A DNA stretch of 64,000 nucleotides from Flavobacteriaceae bacterium (GCA_030726725.1 JANRDC010000023.1:1-64000), one strand, 5' to 3'. Positions 8,726 to 20,008 are shown, counted from the first letter of the stretch. The notes: generated by a model from the sequence alone, not told the origin. A program made the numbers and translations.

Positions 8726-10228
8726 TTATTGCGGTATGGTTTCCCTTATTTTTTCGACCCAAGCTTGGTACATAGAAGGGCCTGGGTGTAGTCCATCAGT
8801 GGCGATCCAATCAGACTGAACGCTGTTTCTTCTAGAGATCGGTGTGATATTTATCCATTTTAATCCATGGGCGCTAGCCTCTTGACGCATGGCTTCATTG
8901 TATTGGTCAATTTGTTGGGCGATCAGCGCTTTATCCCGTTTTTCAGCAAATGGTGTCACCCCCCAATCTGGAATGGACACCAAAAAAACCTCGTCTTTGC
9001 GACCACCGGCATAACCCATCGCTCTTTGAATTAAACCGTTGAGTTCCATGCGGTATGGCTCCACTTCTCGACCTCTGTATTGGTTATTTACCCCGATCAA
9101 CAGAGATACCCGGTCATAAGGCAAGGCGAGATCGGCCTCATTGAGGGCTTGGTTGAGTTCATCTGTGGTCCAACCGGTTTTAGCGATTGTGGTAGTTTTC
9201 CATTCGGCGCCATTAGTGGACCAATGCTCAGCCAGTTGCGTGGTCCATCGCTGATCGAATGAAACAGACTCACCTATGGTATAGCTATCCCCGAGGGCTA
9301 GATATCGCCTTGGTTTTTCCGCGTTGAGCAACCAAACCAGCGCGGCGGGTAATCGCCTGGACCAATCTTTTTCGGTATGCGCCCCTTGGGGTTCATATCG
9401 GCTTTGCCAGTGGCGCGGTCCATATCCTTTTGCGGCCAATACCCCATCTATTTGGGCTTGCCACTCTGGATACAAGGCGTCCAGGGTTTGGTTCCCCGTG
9501 TCAAAATACCAAGACCCCATCGGTGTATCTGGCAGATTTTTTTCGAGATATCTTTTAAATGCGTTAGGTAAAGGATTGTTATCCAAAGTGTAGAGCCCTG
9601 GCCAATGCGTGCTCATCGACATAGAGCCGCCAAAAACTCCAGGATGTTCCAAGTGAGCATACCAGGCCAATAAACCGCCCATACTGCTGCCGCCAATAAA
9701 GGTGTGCTCAGGTGTTCTGTGCGCATTAGGGTATTGGGTGTAAATAAACGGGAGTACTTTTTGGGCAATCCAACCGGTAAAGTTGTCGCTGTAGGGCACA
9801 GGCACCTGATCGCTTGGATCCAAAGTGGCTTGCCATAATTCCTGAACGCGAATCAGTTCATCACGACTTAATTGTTCGTATACTTTTTGGGGCAAATATT
9901 CCGCCCTTCTTTGTTTTTCTGCATGCCATAGACCAACCACCAATGTAGGGGGAATCGCTTTTTGGAGCAACAACGAATCCATGATTTCATCTACACGCCA
10001 TTCCTGTTGATTCCAGGTGGTGGTTCCATCGAAAAGCATTTGCCCATCCATGAGTACCAACACTTGAAGACTGTCCTTAATTGACGTGTTTTTAGGTGCC
10101 CAAATAGATATTTTTCGGGCCCCTAATTGTGGGTAATCCAGCTCAATATGGCGAATACCACCCTGTCCCCATACGGGTGAAAACCAAAAATAGGTGCCTA
10201 AAATGGCCCATGCCCAAGTCAGCCGCAT
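8726..10228 (-). CDS. Secreted two-domain hydrolase: Fes/esterase-D-like alpha/beta hydrolase plus SGNH/GDSL hydrolase
   Basis: FIGGSSMGGLLAWYA nucleophile elbow in the N-half; GDSYTIGE, GVNNQYRG, TDGLHPGPSMY blocks in the C-half; signal peptide from MRLTWAWAILG (start 10228). Confidence 0.82.
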   Translation of the reverse strand: MRLTWAWAILGTYFWFSPVWGQGGIRHIELDYPQLGARKISIWAPKNTSIKDSLQVLVLMDGQMLFDGTTTWNQQEWRVDEIMDSLLLQKAIPPTLVVGLWHAEKQRRAEYLPQKVYEQLSRDELIRVQELWQATLDPSDQVPVPYSDNFTGWIAQKVLPFIYTQYPNAHRTPEHTFIGGSSMGGLLAWYAHLEHPGVFGGSMSMSTHWPGLYTLDNNPLPNAFKRYLEKNLPDTPMGSWYFDTGNQTLDALYPEWQAQIDGVLAAKGYGPRHWQSRYEPQGAHTEKDWSRRLPAALVWLLNAEKPRRYLALGDSYTIGESVSFDQRWTTQLAEHWSTNGAEWKTTTIAKTGWTTDELNQALNEADLALPYDRVSLLIGVNNQYRGREVEPYRMELNGLIQRAMGYAGGRKDEVFLVSIPDWGVTPFAEKRDKALIAQQIDQYNEAMRQEASAHGLKWINITPISRRNSVQSDWIATDGLHPGPSMYQAWVEKIRETIPQ

Positions 10229-10274
10229 TATGCTTATTTTTATTTTCCAAATTAGGGATAAAATTTCGCTTTTT

Positions 10275-10715
10275 ATGTCCAACACGCTCCGTATTTCTTC
10301 GAGAAAAGACACCGTTTTTACAGTCGTCATGGGGGCTACTGTATTATTTTGTTTTGCCCTGGCTATACCCCTATTATTTCAGCCCCTAACCAAGGAAACA
10401 GCGATTGGGGGAGCGGTTATTTTTGGGAGTAATGGCCTGCTCTTATGGCTTTGGCTGGGGACGAGTTATACATTATCTGACACTCATTTGGGCTGGAAAT
10501 CAGGTCCATTGAGCGGAAGCATCCCCCTCAAAGACATCAAAAAAATCACTGTAGGGAAAACACTTTGGGTAGGTATGCGACCTGCGACTGCTTTAGGGGG
10601 GCTGATTATTCACTACCAGGCTTATGAAGAAATCTATATCTCGCCAAAAGATCAAGAGGCCTTCATTTCGCTGCTTCAACAACGCTTGCCAGATCTGACC
10701 GTCATCCGCCCATAA
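10275..10715 (+). CDS. PH-domain-like membrane protein
   Basis: Two TM segments then YTLSDTHLGWKSGPLSGSIPLKDIKKITVGKT; ISPKDQEAFISLLQQRLP typical of bacterial PH proteins. Confidence 0.6.
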   Translation: MSNTLRISSRKDTVFTVVMGATVLFCFALAIPLLFQPLTKETAIGGAVIFGSNGLLLWLWLGTSYTLSDTHLGWKSGPLSGSIPLKDIKKITVGKTLWVGMRPATALGGLIIHYQAYEEIYISPKDQEAFISLLQQRLPDLTVIRP

Positions 10716-10773
10716 TTTTCATGCTACGCGCACAGAATATCACATAAATACCTATTTTTGCTCCCCCAACTCA

Positions 10774-10848
10774 GGGTGTTTAGCTCAGTTGGTTTAGAGC
10801 GCTACCTTGACAGGGTAGAGGTCATGGGTTCGAATCCCTTAACACCCA
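10774..10848 (+). tRNA. tRNA-Val (GAC)
   Basis: Cloverleaf: GGGTGTT/AACACCC acceptor, anticodon stem CTACC/GGTAG with loop TTGACAG, T-loop TTCGAAT; CCA not encoded. Confidence 0.93.
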
Positions 10849-10857
10849 CTAAAGCAT

Positions 10858-10888
10858 AAAAACCGATGCCCTAAGGCATCGGTTTTTT
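10858..10888 (+). terminator. Rho-independent terminator after tRNA-Val
   Basis: AACCGATGCC-CTAA-GGCATCGGTT plus T-run. Confidence 0.85.
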
Positions 10889-10913
10889 GTTTTACAGCCC
10901 ATCTCAAGCTTGC

Positions 10914-12473
10914 TCATATCCCCGATTTAAACTGGGGTACCATCCTCGCTTTAGTCGATTGCTCAAAGGCGTAGGCACATTCGATGAGTACAGGTTCAGA
11001 CCAAGCGCGTCCAAAAAAGGAAAGTCCTACCGGAAGACCGTGTACATTCCCCATGGGGATGGTAATGTTGGGGTAGCCTGCCCAAGCGGCTGGAGAAGAG
11101 GTTCCAATGTGGTAGTTGTCGCCGTTGACCCAATCGGTGGCCCAAGCAGGACTTCCTGTAGGGGCGATGATGGCGTCCAGCTCATGTTCGTTCATCACGC
11201 GATCGATTCCGTTTTCTTGACTTCCCATTTTTAATTGGTTCAAGTGGTCTATGTACTCAGGGTCGGTCAATGGTCCTTTGGCCAATGCGCGTTCCAAGTA
11301 CTCCTGGTTAAAGTATTTTAGCTCTATGGAGTCCTGCTGGTTAAAAGCGATTAACTCTTCCAGATTTTTGATGCGGGCATTAGGTCCAAGAGACGCAAAA
11401 TATTTGTTGAGTCCATCTTTGTATTCATACAGCATAACCTCAAAAGAGTGTCCTCCGGTAGATCGATCGTTGATCGATTCAATTTCAATGACTTCAGCCC
11501 CTAACTCCTTGATGCGTTCAATGGCGCGCAGGGTTAAGGTATCCACAGAAGCCTGTGTGCCCCAGGCTGATTTAAACCAGCCGATACGTTTTCCTTTTAA
11601 TCCGTCTTTTTGTAAAAATGCGGTGTAGTCTTTGGGCAGTTCAGGACTGTTTAAAGTCTTTTCATCTGAGGGGTCAGGACCGGCCAAGACATTGAGCAAC
11701 ACTGCAGCATCAGCCAGTGTTCGGGTCATCGGACCAGCGGTGTCTTGGGTCCATGAGATGGGTATTATTCCTGAGCGACTGATCAGACCCACTGTGGGTT
11801 TAAGGCCGACTACGCCGCTGGCGTTGGCCGGACAGACAATGGACCCGTTGGTTTCTGTGCCGATGGCGGCCATCGCTAGGTTGGCAGACACAGCAACCCC
11901 AGATCCTGAGCTCGAACCACAAGGATTGCGCAAAATATCGTACGGGTTTTTTGTTTGTTGGCCTAGTCCGCTCCATCCACTGGTGGAGTTTTGACCGCGA
12001 AAGTTGGCCCACTCGGAGAGATTGGCCTTGCCCAAGATGACCGCACCGGCCGCTCTTAATCTTCTGGCTACTTCGCTGTCTTTGGTTGGAATAGATCCTT
12101 CCAAAGCGCGGGAGCCTGCTGTGGTAGGCAGGTCGTCGGTATCAATATTGTCTTTGAGCAAGATGGGAACACCGTGTAATGGTCCTCTTTGTGCGGGGGG
12201 AACTTGGTCCAAGGAATCCGCGATACGCATCGCCTCAGGATGTACCGCAAGCACTGAAGCCAGTGTAGGTCCACTGTGGTCAATGGTATCAATACGCGTC
12301 AAGTAGGCAGTGACCACCTCTGAGACCGTCCAAGTACCGGCTTGATATCCCTGTTGCAGGGTAGCGATGTCCATTTCCACTAAATCGAGTTGACTTTTAG
12401 GCTCTTTTTGGGTGCAGGCAGCAAGGACCGATAGGAAAAGTCCGAGTAGGGTAAAACGGGTAGCGGTGCTCAT
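10914..12473 (-). CDS. Amidase-signature family hydrolase (lipoprotein)
   Basis: GSSSGSGVAVSANLAMAAIGTETNGSIVCPA amidase signature; lipobox LAAC. Confidence 0.92.
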   Translation of the reverse strand: MSTATRFTLLGLFLSVLAACTQKEPKSQLDLVEMDIATLQQGYQAGTWTVSEVVTAYLTRIDTIDHSGPTLASVLAVHPEAMRIADSLDQVPPAQRGPLHGVPILLKDNIDTDDLPTTAGSRALEGSIPTKDSEVARRLRAAGAVILGKANLSEWANFRGQNSTSGWSGLGQQTKNPYDILRNPCGSSSGSGVAVSANLAMAAIGTETNGSIVCPANASGVVGLKPTVGLISRSGIIPISWTQDTAGPMTRTLADAAVLLNVLAGPDPSDEKTLNSPELPKDYTAFLQKDGLKGKRIGWFKSAWGTQASVDTLTLRAIERIKELGAEVIEIESINDRSTGGHSFEVMLYEYKDGLNKYFASLGPNARIKNLEELIAFNQQDSIELKYFNQEYLERALAKGPLTDPEYIDHLNQLKMGSQENGIDRVMNEHELDAIIAPTGSPAWATDWVNGDNYHIGTSSPAAWAGYPNITIPMGNVHGLPVGLSFFGRAWSEPVLIECAYAFEQSTKARMVPQFKSGI

Positions 12474-13021
12474 GGTTTAGTTTTTTCTAAAAATAGCAAA
12501 TCAAAGTCAATGTTGATGCTGTCCTTGGTTTTCACCATCATAAAGGAAGGACGTTCCACTTGATGCGCGGTTAAACTCACCGGAAAACTTCCTTTGATCT
12601 GCCAGCCTTTTGCTCCTTTTTGGGCGTTGAGTACCAGGGATGTGGGCCGTTTGATGCCGTGAAAATCCAACACACCGGCTACTTTGAAGGTATTGGTTCC
12701 ACTGGGAGTGATTGAAGTGGCAGAGAAACGAACTTGAGGATGCTTAATGGCGTGGAGAATTTCCATGGCGTGCGCATCTCTATTTTCGTTTTTGCTGTCA
12801 AAATCACGTACCTGAGCGAGAATCGCCATTTTTTGGGGAGTATCGTTGACCGTGGTCAGGATACCTTGCGGTGATTTGTTGTCCCCTTGCCAGTCGTGTA
12901 GGGGGTGCGATGCGCTGTAAGAAATCACACTAGGTGAAGCGGTCTGCCAGGTTTGGGTTTCTTGTGCCCAAATAGTCGTAACCATGGCCCATAAGCCGAT
13001 CAATAAGCATAGTTTTTTCAT
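12470..13021 (-). CDS. YceI-family protein
   Basis: Signal peptide; SASHPLHDWQG, RDAHAMEILHAIKHPQVRF, VLDFHGIKRP. Confidence 0.85.
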   Translation of the reverse strand: MKKLCLLIGLWAMVTTIWAQETQTWQTASPSVISYSASHPLHDWQGDNKSPQGILTTVNDTPQKMAILAQVRDFDSKNENRDAHAMEILHAIKHPQVRFSATSITPSGTNTFKVAGVLDFHGIKRPTSLVLNAQKGAKGWQIKGSFPVSLTAHQVERPSFMMVKTKDSINIDFDLLFLEKTKP

Positions 13022-13031
13022 CTGAATAGAT

Positions 13032-13652
13032 TTAAAATTTCATGACGACCATAGCGGCTGCGTAGGCGCCAAATGCTGTATAAGCAGCTGTTTTGTGGGC
13101 CTTCTTATCCTCCTCTGCCAACGCTTGGGTGGCGATCATCGCCGATAGGTGCACGGTAGCCAAAGCTTTGTGTGCCTTGATGGAACTCCAGCCCTTCACT
13201 TTTTTGTTGATCAGCGGTGGTGGGGCCAATAAGGACAGCCCAGCATCGGTAAAATACAAAGCAGTCACTACATTCCCCATGGTTTTATGGGTGTTGTACA
13301 GGCGGTATTCGCCGTTGTACAATCGACCACCGATAATTCCTTGGGCCAGCATTCCTGCCAGGGTAGCATAGCCGACCACTTGATGAGCCGTCAGCATTTT
13401 CCTCCTCAATTCGAGTTCTTTTTCTCTCATGTCTGGGGTTAGTGGGGCCCATCCTATTTTGCGAAAGAGTCCCTTTTCTCCCCATAGCAATCTCTGAGAC
13501 AACAACATGCGTTCAGGCAGGAGCGACTCCTCTGGGGAAGTTTCCATCAGCAGAAAAAGATCGTCAGCCTCTGTGCCAGCTGTATCTTGGCTCCAAAGCG
13601 GGGCAGCCATGAAGACACTGAGTAACACCCCGTAAATCAGGCGCATCATCAT
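13032..13652 (-). CDS. Four-helix membrane protein with His near each helix start (cytochrome b561-like topology)
   Basis: LTAHQVVGYATLAG, NTHKTMGNVVTALYF, KAHKALATVHLSAMI, KAHKTAAYTAFGAYA. Confidence 0.5.
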   Translation of the reverse strand: MMMRLIYGVLLSVFMAAPLWSQDTAGTEADDLFLLMETSPEESLLPERMLLSQRLLWGEKGLFRKIGWAPLTPDMREKELELRRKMLTAHQVVGYATLAGMLAQGIIGGRLYNGEYRLYNTHKTMGNVVTALYFTDAGLSLLAPPPLINKKVKGWSSIKAHKALATVHLSAMIATQALAEEDKKAHKTAAYTAFGAYAAAMVVMKF

Positions 13653-14152
13653 GACTTAACAATCGTCAGTAGGTCTCCAGATAAAGTCGCTTGATAAGAA
13701 GTCAGCGCTCCAGAAGTGGCTCCGGAATCGCAAGAGGCCGTTGTTCCATCGATGGAAAATTGATTTCCGTGGCTCGCGCATCTGAAAGTTTGGTTGCTGT
13801 AAGACCAAGCATTTTTTGTCCCTTGGTGCGGGCAGCAATTGTCGAAGGCGCGCACTGAATTTTCAGAGATACGAAGCACCAGCACACCTTGTGTCAAAAT
13901 ATTCATCCAACCACCTGTATTGCGCAACGCGGCAAATGCGTTGTTGGTCAAGTCGATGTTGATGTTGCTTCCTGACACGGTAATTCCAGTATTGGTATTG
14001 TTGTTGGTGTTGCCATTGGAATCGTTACCGGTGTAGTTGTTTTCGTCGTTAAAGCCATCATCCGAGGAAGAACAGGCTTGCAATAACGTCACCCCAAAGA
14101 AGCCAAAAGCTACTGCGGGGCATGCTGTTTTGAGAAATTCTTTGCGATTCAT
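13649..14152 (-). CDS. Rieske [2Fe-2S] lipoprotein
   Basis: NCCPHQGTKNAW...RCASHGNQFSIDG cluster-binding motifs; lipobox LLQACSSS. Confidence 0.9.
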   Translation of the reverse strand: MNRKEFLKTACPAVAFGFFGVTLLQACSSSDDGFNDENNYTGNDSNGNTNNNTNTGITVSGSNINIDLTNNAFAALRNTGGWMNILTQGVLVLRISENSVRAFDNCCPHQGTKNAWSYSNQTFRCASHGNQFSIDGTTASCDSGATSGALTSYQATLSGDLLTIVKS

Positions 14153-14172
14153 ATCAATGGGTTTTTGGGTTT

Positions 14173-14709
14173 CTATTTCAATAAAGCAGCGTAGTACTGA
14201 CGCAGTTTAGCCACTTTGGGCGTGATTACATACTGGCAATAACCCTGATCAGCGTTTTGCGCATAGTAGTTGTGGTGGTAGGATTCCGCTGGAAAAAAAC
14301 GGGGTGCAGGACTGATTTCTGTGACAATCGGGTCTTCAAATTCCGGCTGTAATTTTATCATCACCTGTTCTGTGATGTCTTTTTGTGCCGAGTCGTGGTA
14401 ATAAACGACTGAGCGGTATTGGGTGCCGACATCACCCCCTTGACGGTTCAGTTGCGTAGGGTCATGGGTGGTCATAAATACTTGGAGCAAGGTTTCAAAG
14501 GAAATAACCTCCGGGTTAAAGTGCACCTCAACCACTTCTGCATGTCCCGTAAGTCCGGAACACACTTCTCTGTAGGTAGGGACTCCGGGAACATTACCCC
14601 CTGCGTATCCTGGGATGACTTTGAGGACACCGTTTAGGGGTTGGAGTACCGCTTCCACACACCAAAAACATCCCCCGCCTAGGGTAGCTACCTCTAATTG
14701 TTTAGACAT
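14173..14709 (-). CDS. msrA: Peptide-methionine (S)-S-oxide reductase
   Basis: GGGCFWCVEAVLQPLNGV; YHDSAQ. Confidence 0.96.
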   Translation of the reverse strand: MSKQLEVATLGGGCFWCVEAVLQPLNGVLKVIPGYAGGNVPGVPTYREVCSGLTGHAEVVEVHFNPEVISFETLLQVFMTTHDPTQLNRQGGDVGTQYRSVVYYHDSAQKDITEQVMIKLQPEFEDPIVTEISPAPRFFPAESYHHNYYAQNADQGYCQYVITPKVAKLRQYYAALLK

Positions 14710-15154
14710 TTTCTTTTGTTTGGTGTTTTAAGGATAGTGAATTGATGCAATACCTCAGTCCTGTGGGTTCAGGGCCATCGGGAAACACATGGCCCAAATG
14801 AGCATCGCATCGATTGCAGACTACTTCTACACGGATCATCCCATGTGAAGTGTCTTTGACATAGCCGATGGCATCAAGGTCTACAGGCTTAGTAAAACTC
14901 GGCCATCCGCTGTGGGATTCATATTTTAAGTCAGCATCAAAAAGTGGGGCATCGCAACAGGCGCAGTGGTATCTTCCTGGCTCGTGGCTGCTGCAGTAAT
15001 CCCCTGAACCAGGGCGTTCTGTTCCTTTGCCTCGGGTGATGTAGTATACCTCAGCATCCAAGATTTCTCCCCATTCTTGAGCTGTCTTGTTCATTTTCTC
15101 AGGAGGGTTTGGTGTCCCGTTTTGTGCGTAGTGGATGACGTCTTTCCAGGTCAT
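14702..15154 (-). CDS. msrB: Peptide-methionine (R)-S-oxide reductase
   Basis: CACCDAPLF, SGWPSFTKP, CNRCDAHLGHVFPDGPEPTGLRYCINS. Confidence 0.96.
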   Translation of the reverse strand: MTWKDVIHYAQNGTPNPPEKMNKTAQEWGEILDAEVYYITRGKGTERPGSGDYCSSHEPGRYHCACCDAPLFDADLKYESHSGWPSFTKPVDLDAIGYVKDTSHGMIRVEVVCNRCDAHLGHVFPDGPEPTGLRYCINSLSLKHQTKENV

Positions 15155-15155
15155 G

Positions 15156-16628
<1,473 letters not shown>

Positions 16629-16629
16629 C

Positions 16630-17799
16630 TTATCGCATTCTTTTGCTTCGGTTGTTTTCGTAATCTTCAAATATCATTGACCCCAAGTCATCGAGACCGG
16701 TGTAAAACGCTTTTCCTTGATTGGCTTGGGTAAATTCTTGGATGAACTGAATGAGGTAGGGGTCTTGAGCGATCATAAAGGTGGTGATGGGTATGTGCAA
16801 TTTCCTGGCCAATCGGGCCATGTCACAACAACGTCCCACAATATGCGGATCAAGCCCGTTTGGATTTTTATAATAGGTCCCATCGCTCAAGGTGAGGCAA
16901 CTGGGTTTCCCGTCTGTGATCATAAAAATCTGCTTGTTGGTCTGCTTTTTCTTGCGGAGCAGATCCAGGGCCAAATTGAGTCCTGCTACGGTATTGGTAT
17001 GGTAGGGGCCCACTTCCAGATAGGGCAGTTCTTTTAGGCTGATCGACCAGGCGTCATTGCCAAAGACAAGGATGTCTAGTTGGTCTTTGGGATAACGAGT
17101 TTTAATCAGCTCTGCAAGCGCCATCGCCACCTTTTTAGCTGGGGTTATTCGATCCTCTCCGTATAAAATCATGCTGTGGCTGATGTCAATCATCAACACT
17201 GTGCTCATCTGGGCAAAGTGCTCTGTATCGTGGACCACCAAGTCTTGGTCGTTCATTTCAAAACGATCGACCCCGTGGTTTACCTGTGCGTTTTTGATGC
17301 TTTCAGTCATGGAGATTTGGCTGAGGTCATCCCCAAAACTATAGGTGCGGAATTGACCGTTGGCCTCGGCGCCCGGTCCACTTTTTTGGGCTCTGTGACC
17401 TCCAGCCCCCAAAGGTTTGATTTTCCCAAAGATTTGATTTAACGCTCTTTTGCGCAGTACACGTTCTAGTTTTGCGGTCATTTTGTGTTTTGATCGCGAA
17501 ACATCTCCGGTAGTTTGGTCCCCAGACTCCTGAGGGGTTACCTCATTTTCAGGTATTTCGGGGGGTTCTTGTTCGATCAGTCCTTTGTCGATCAGTTCTT
17601 GACGAAAGTCTTCTAAGGTGTATTCTGGCGTAGTGATTTGGTATTCTTTATCCAGCGTCTCGATCCATTCAAATGCTTCATCTACATCTCCATTGGTGTA
17701 GGCGATGACTTCTTGAAAAATCTCATAGAGCTTATCAAAAGGAGTTAAGCTCGATTCATCGAATAGGGTAAAACGAAAACCGGAACGAGCTGAGGACAT
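16630..17799 (-). CDS. von Willebrand factor A domain protein partnered with the MoxR ATPase
   Basis: VLMIDISHSMILYGEDRITPAKKVAMAL MIDAS motif; start at MSSARSGF (17799). Confidence 0.87.
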   Translation of the reverse strand: MSSARSGFRFTLFDESSLTPFDKLYEIFQEVIAYTNGDVDEAFEWIETLDKEYQITTPEYTLEDFRQELIDKGLIEQEPPEIPENEVTPQESGDQTTGDVSRSKHKMTAKLERVLRKRALNQIFGKIKPLGAGGHRAQKSGPGAEANGQFRTYSFGDDLSQISMTESIKNAQVNHGVDRFEMNDQDLVVHDTEHFAQMSTVLMIDISHSMILYGEDRITPAKKVAMALAELIKTRYPKDQLDILVFGNDAWSISLKELPYLEVGPYHTNTVAGLNLALDLLRKKKQTNKQIFMITDGKPSCLTLSDGTYYKNPNGLDPHIVGRCCDMARLARKLHIPITTFMIAQDPYLIQFIQEFTQANQGKAFYTGLDDLGSMIFEDYENNRSKRMR

Positions 17800-17817
17800 A
17801 AACAGAGGATTGTTTAA

Positions 17818-17825
17818 CAAATATA
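17818..17825 (-). promoter_or_regulatory. -7 box TATATTTG for the VWA-to-amidase operon
   Basis: Perfect TAnnTTTG on the minus strand, 18 nt before the start codon at 17799. Confidence 0.5.
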
Positions 17826-17908
17826 GACAAAAGTTCAACAAAATCAGAAATGGGGAGGCTTAGATGCAGACAAAACATTTTCTATCTTTAAGTTTCCAAC
17901 CAAACCTC

Positions 17909-18928
17909 ATGGAATTAAAGTTACACCCTTATTTACTGCAACTCGCTCATCCATTTCGCATCTCTAGGGAGGCGCATGACGATCAACAAACCCTGATTGT
18001 CAGCTTGCACCACGGAACGCATACGGGCTACGGAGAGGCCACGGCCAATCCTTACTACCAAAGTTCCATAGCCCAAATGACTGAACAAATCAACGGTCTA
18101 AAAGCACAGATCGAGTCTTGGGATGGTCAGGACATAGACTGGTTTGACCAGATGTTGCAGCGCAGTGAACTGGGCTCATTTGCCCGATGCGCGCTGGACC
18201 TGGCAGCCCATGACCTTTGGGGCAAATTGCGCGGAGCGCCGCTTTGGCAGCTTTGGGGGACTGCGTTAGATCAATATCCTACCACCAACTATACCATCGG
18301 GATCGATGAAGTTCCCGTAATGCTGGCCAAGATGGCAGAAAAACCCTGGCCGATTTATAAAATTAAGCTGGGGACTGATCGCGATATTGAGATTGTCCGC
18401 GCTTTGCGCGCCCAAACCGATGCAGTTTTTCGCGTAGACGCCAACTGCGCATGGACGCCTGAGCAAACCGTCGAAAACGCCAGGCAATTAAAAGAATTGG
18501 GGGTTCAGTTTATCGAACAACCGCTGCCTGCAGATGACTGGACAGGTATGAGTTATGTGCGGGCCCACAGTGTTTTGCCAATTATCGCCGACGAGTCCTG
18601 CTTGGTGGAATCCGACGTGGCGCGTTGTGCCGAATACTTTCACGGGATCAACATCAAGTTGACTAAGTGTGGTGGTTTGGCACCAGCGCGTAGAATGATC
18701 GTTCAAGCGAAAGCACTAGGCCTTCAATTGATGGTGGGTTGTATGACTGAGTCCACTGTGGGTATTTCGGCTATTGCCCAGTTGTTGCCCCAACTGGATT
18801 ACGTGGATATGGACGGAGCCCTTTTACTGGCTTCCGATATCGCATCTGGGATTTTTATAGACGAACAGGCACAAGTGCATTGGCCGGATTTAGGCGGTAG
18901 TGGAGTAGTGCTCTTGGCCGAAAAATAG
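17909..18928 (+). CDS. Dipeptide epimerase (L-Ala-D/L-Glu epimerase-like, enolase superfamily)
   Basis: IYKIKLG, RVDANCAW, FIEQPLP, IADESC, INIKLTKCGG; start placed at MELKLHPY. Confidence 0.88.
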   Translation: MELKLHPYLLQLAHPFRISREAHDDQQTLIVSLHHGTHTGYGEATANPYYQSSIAQMTEQINGLKAQIESWDGQDIDWFDQMLQRSELGSFARCALDLAAHDLWGKLRGAPLWQLWGTALDQYPTTNYTIGIDEVPVMLAKMAEKPWPIYKIKLGTDRDIEIVRALRAQTDAVFRVDANCAWTPEQTVENARQLKELGVQFIEQPLPADDWTGMSYVRAHSVLPIIADESCLVESDVARCAEYFHGINIKLTKCGGLAPARRMIVQAKALGLQLMVGCMTESTVGISAIAQLLPQLDYVDMDGALLLASDIASGIFIDEQAQVHWPDLGGSGVVLLAEK

Positions 18929-18934
18929 TTAAGC

Positions 18935-19999
18935 ATGGAGCCACTTCACATCGATGCTGCTTTAGGACCACTGATCGAAACCTCACTGGGTGTTCAGCGA
19001 TATTTTGGGGGGACTGATTATCTGGGTCTATCGAGAAATAAAAGATTTCGCTCATTGATGCTTCAGGGCATCAAGCGCTTTGGGGTTCATATGGGTTCTT
19101 CTCGTCAGTCCAATGTGCGGCTTTCCATTTATCAGAAAGCGGAAAAAATACTGGCAGATTTAGCCGGGAGTCAGGCAGCAAGTCTTACTTCATCCGGCAT
19201 GCTCTCTGGCCAATGGGTCAGTCAGTTTTTTAATACAGAACAATACGTTCATTTTTATGCCCCTTTTGTGCATTCCGCTCTAATCACCCGAGCAGACCAA
19301 CCTAGGTATCCGGATTGGACATCGTTGATCAACGACCTAAACCACTCTTTGACTCAATTCCCTCAACAAATACCGGTGTTGTTTTTGGACACCATAGATT
19401 TCCACGGGATTGGCTATCCTCATTATGCGCCACTTCGTGGATTACCCCTGAGTCAAATTATTTTGGTCGCTGATGATGCGCATGGAATAGGCATTACGGG
19501 TCAACAAGGCGGTGGATCCTATGCGTTGCTTGCGGCGCTCAAACCCAAGGAACTCATCGTCACCGCCTCTTTAGGCAAATCTCTGGGTTTAGGCGCAGGG
19601 GCTGTCTGGGCCTCCCAGGCCCAGATGGACGCGCTGCGTCAGCACCCCCTTTGGGGAGGTGCCAGCCCTTGCAGTCCCGGGTACGCTTATGTTTTGATCA
19701 AAGCACAGCGATTGTACCGCGCGCAACAAAAAAAGTTGGCACGTCATGTGGCTTGGATGAAAAAGCATTGGCCGGAGGGTTGTTTGAAAAGGCAACATGC
19801 AGACCACCCCGCTTTTGAGTGCGACACTCCAGGGGTGGGGGCGCACCTGTGCGCCCACCACATCATCCCTACTGAATTTCCCTACCCTACGCCCCAAAGC
19901 CCACTGCTCACTAGAGTGGTGATCACCGCTGCCCACAGCAAAAAGGATTTAAAGGCCTTGAGAAAAGCATTGATTCTTTGGGTGAAAAAACAGGAATAA
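18935..19999 (+). CDS. Alpha-oxoamine synthase-like (BioF-like) PLP enzyme
   Basis: GGTDYLGLSRNKRF, ADDAHGIGITG, TASLGKSLGLGAGAVWAS (PLP lysine). Confidence 0.8.
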   Translation: MEPLHIDAALGPLIETSLGVQRYFGGTDYLGLSRNKRFRSLMLQGIKRFGVHMGSSRQSNVRLSIYQKAEKILADLAGSQAASLTSSGMLSGQWVSQFFNTEQYVHFYAPFVHSALITRADQPRYPDWTSLINDLNHSLTQFPQQIPVLFLDTIDFHGIGYPHYAPLRGLPLSQIILVADDAHGIGITGQQGGGSYALLAALKPKELIVTASLGKSLGLGAGAVWASQAQMDALRQHPLWGGASPCSPGYAYVLIKAQRLYRAQQKKLARHVAWMKKHWPEGCLKRQHADHPAFECDTPGVGAHLCAHHIIPTEFPYPTPQSPLLTRVVITAAHSKKDLKALRKALILWVKKQE

Positions 20000-20008
20000 G
20001 CTATAGAA

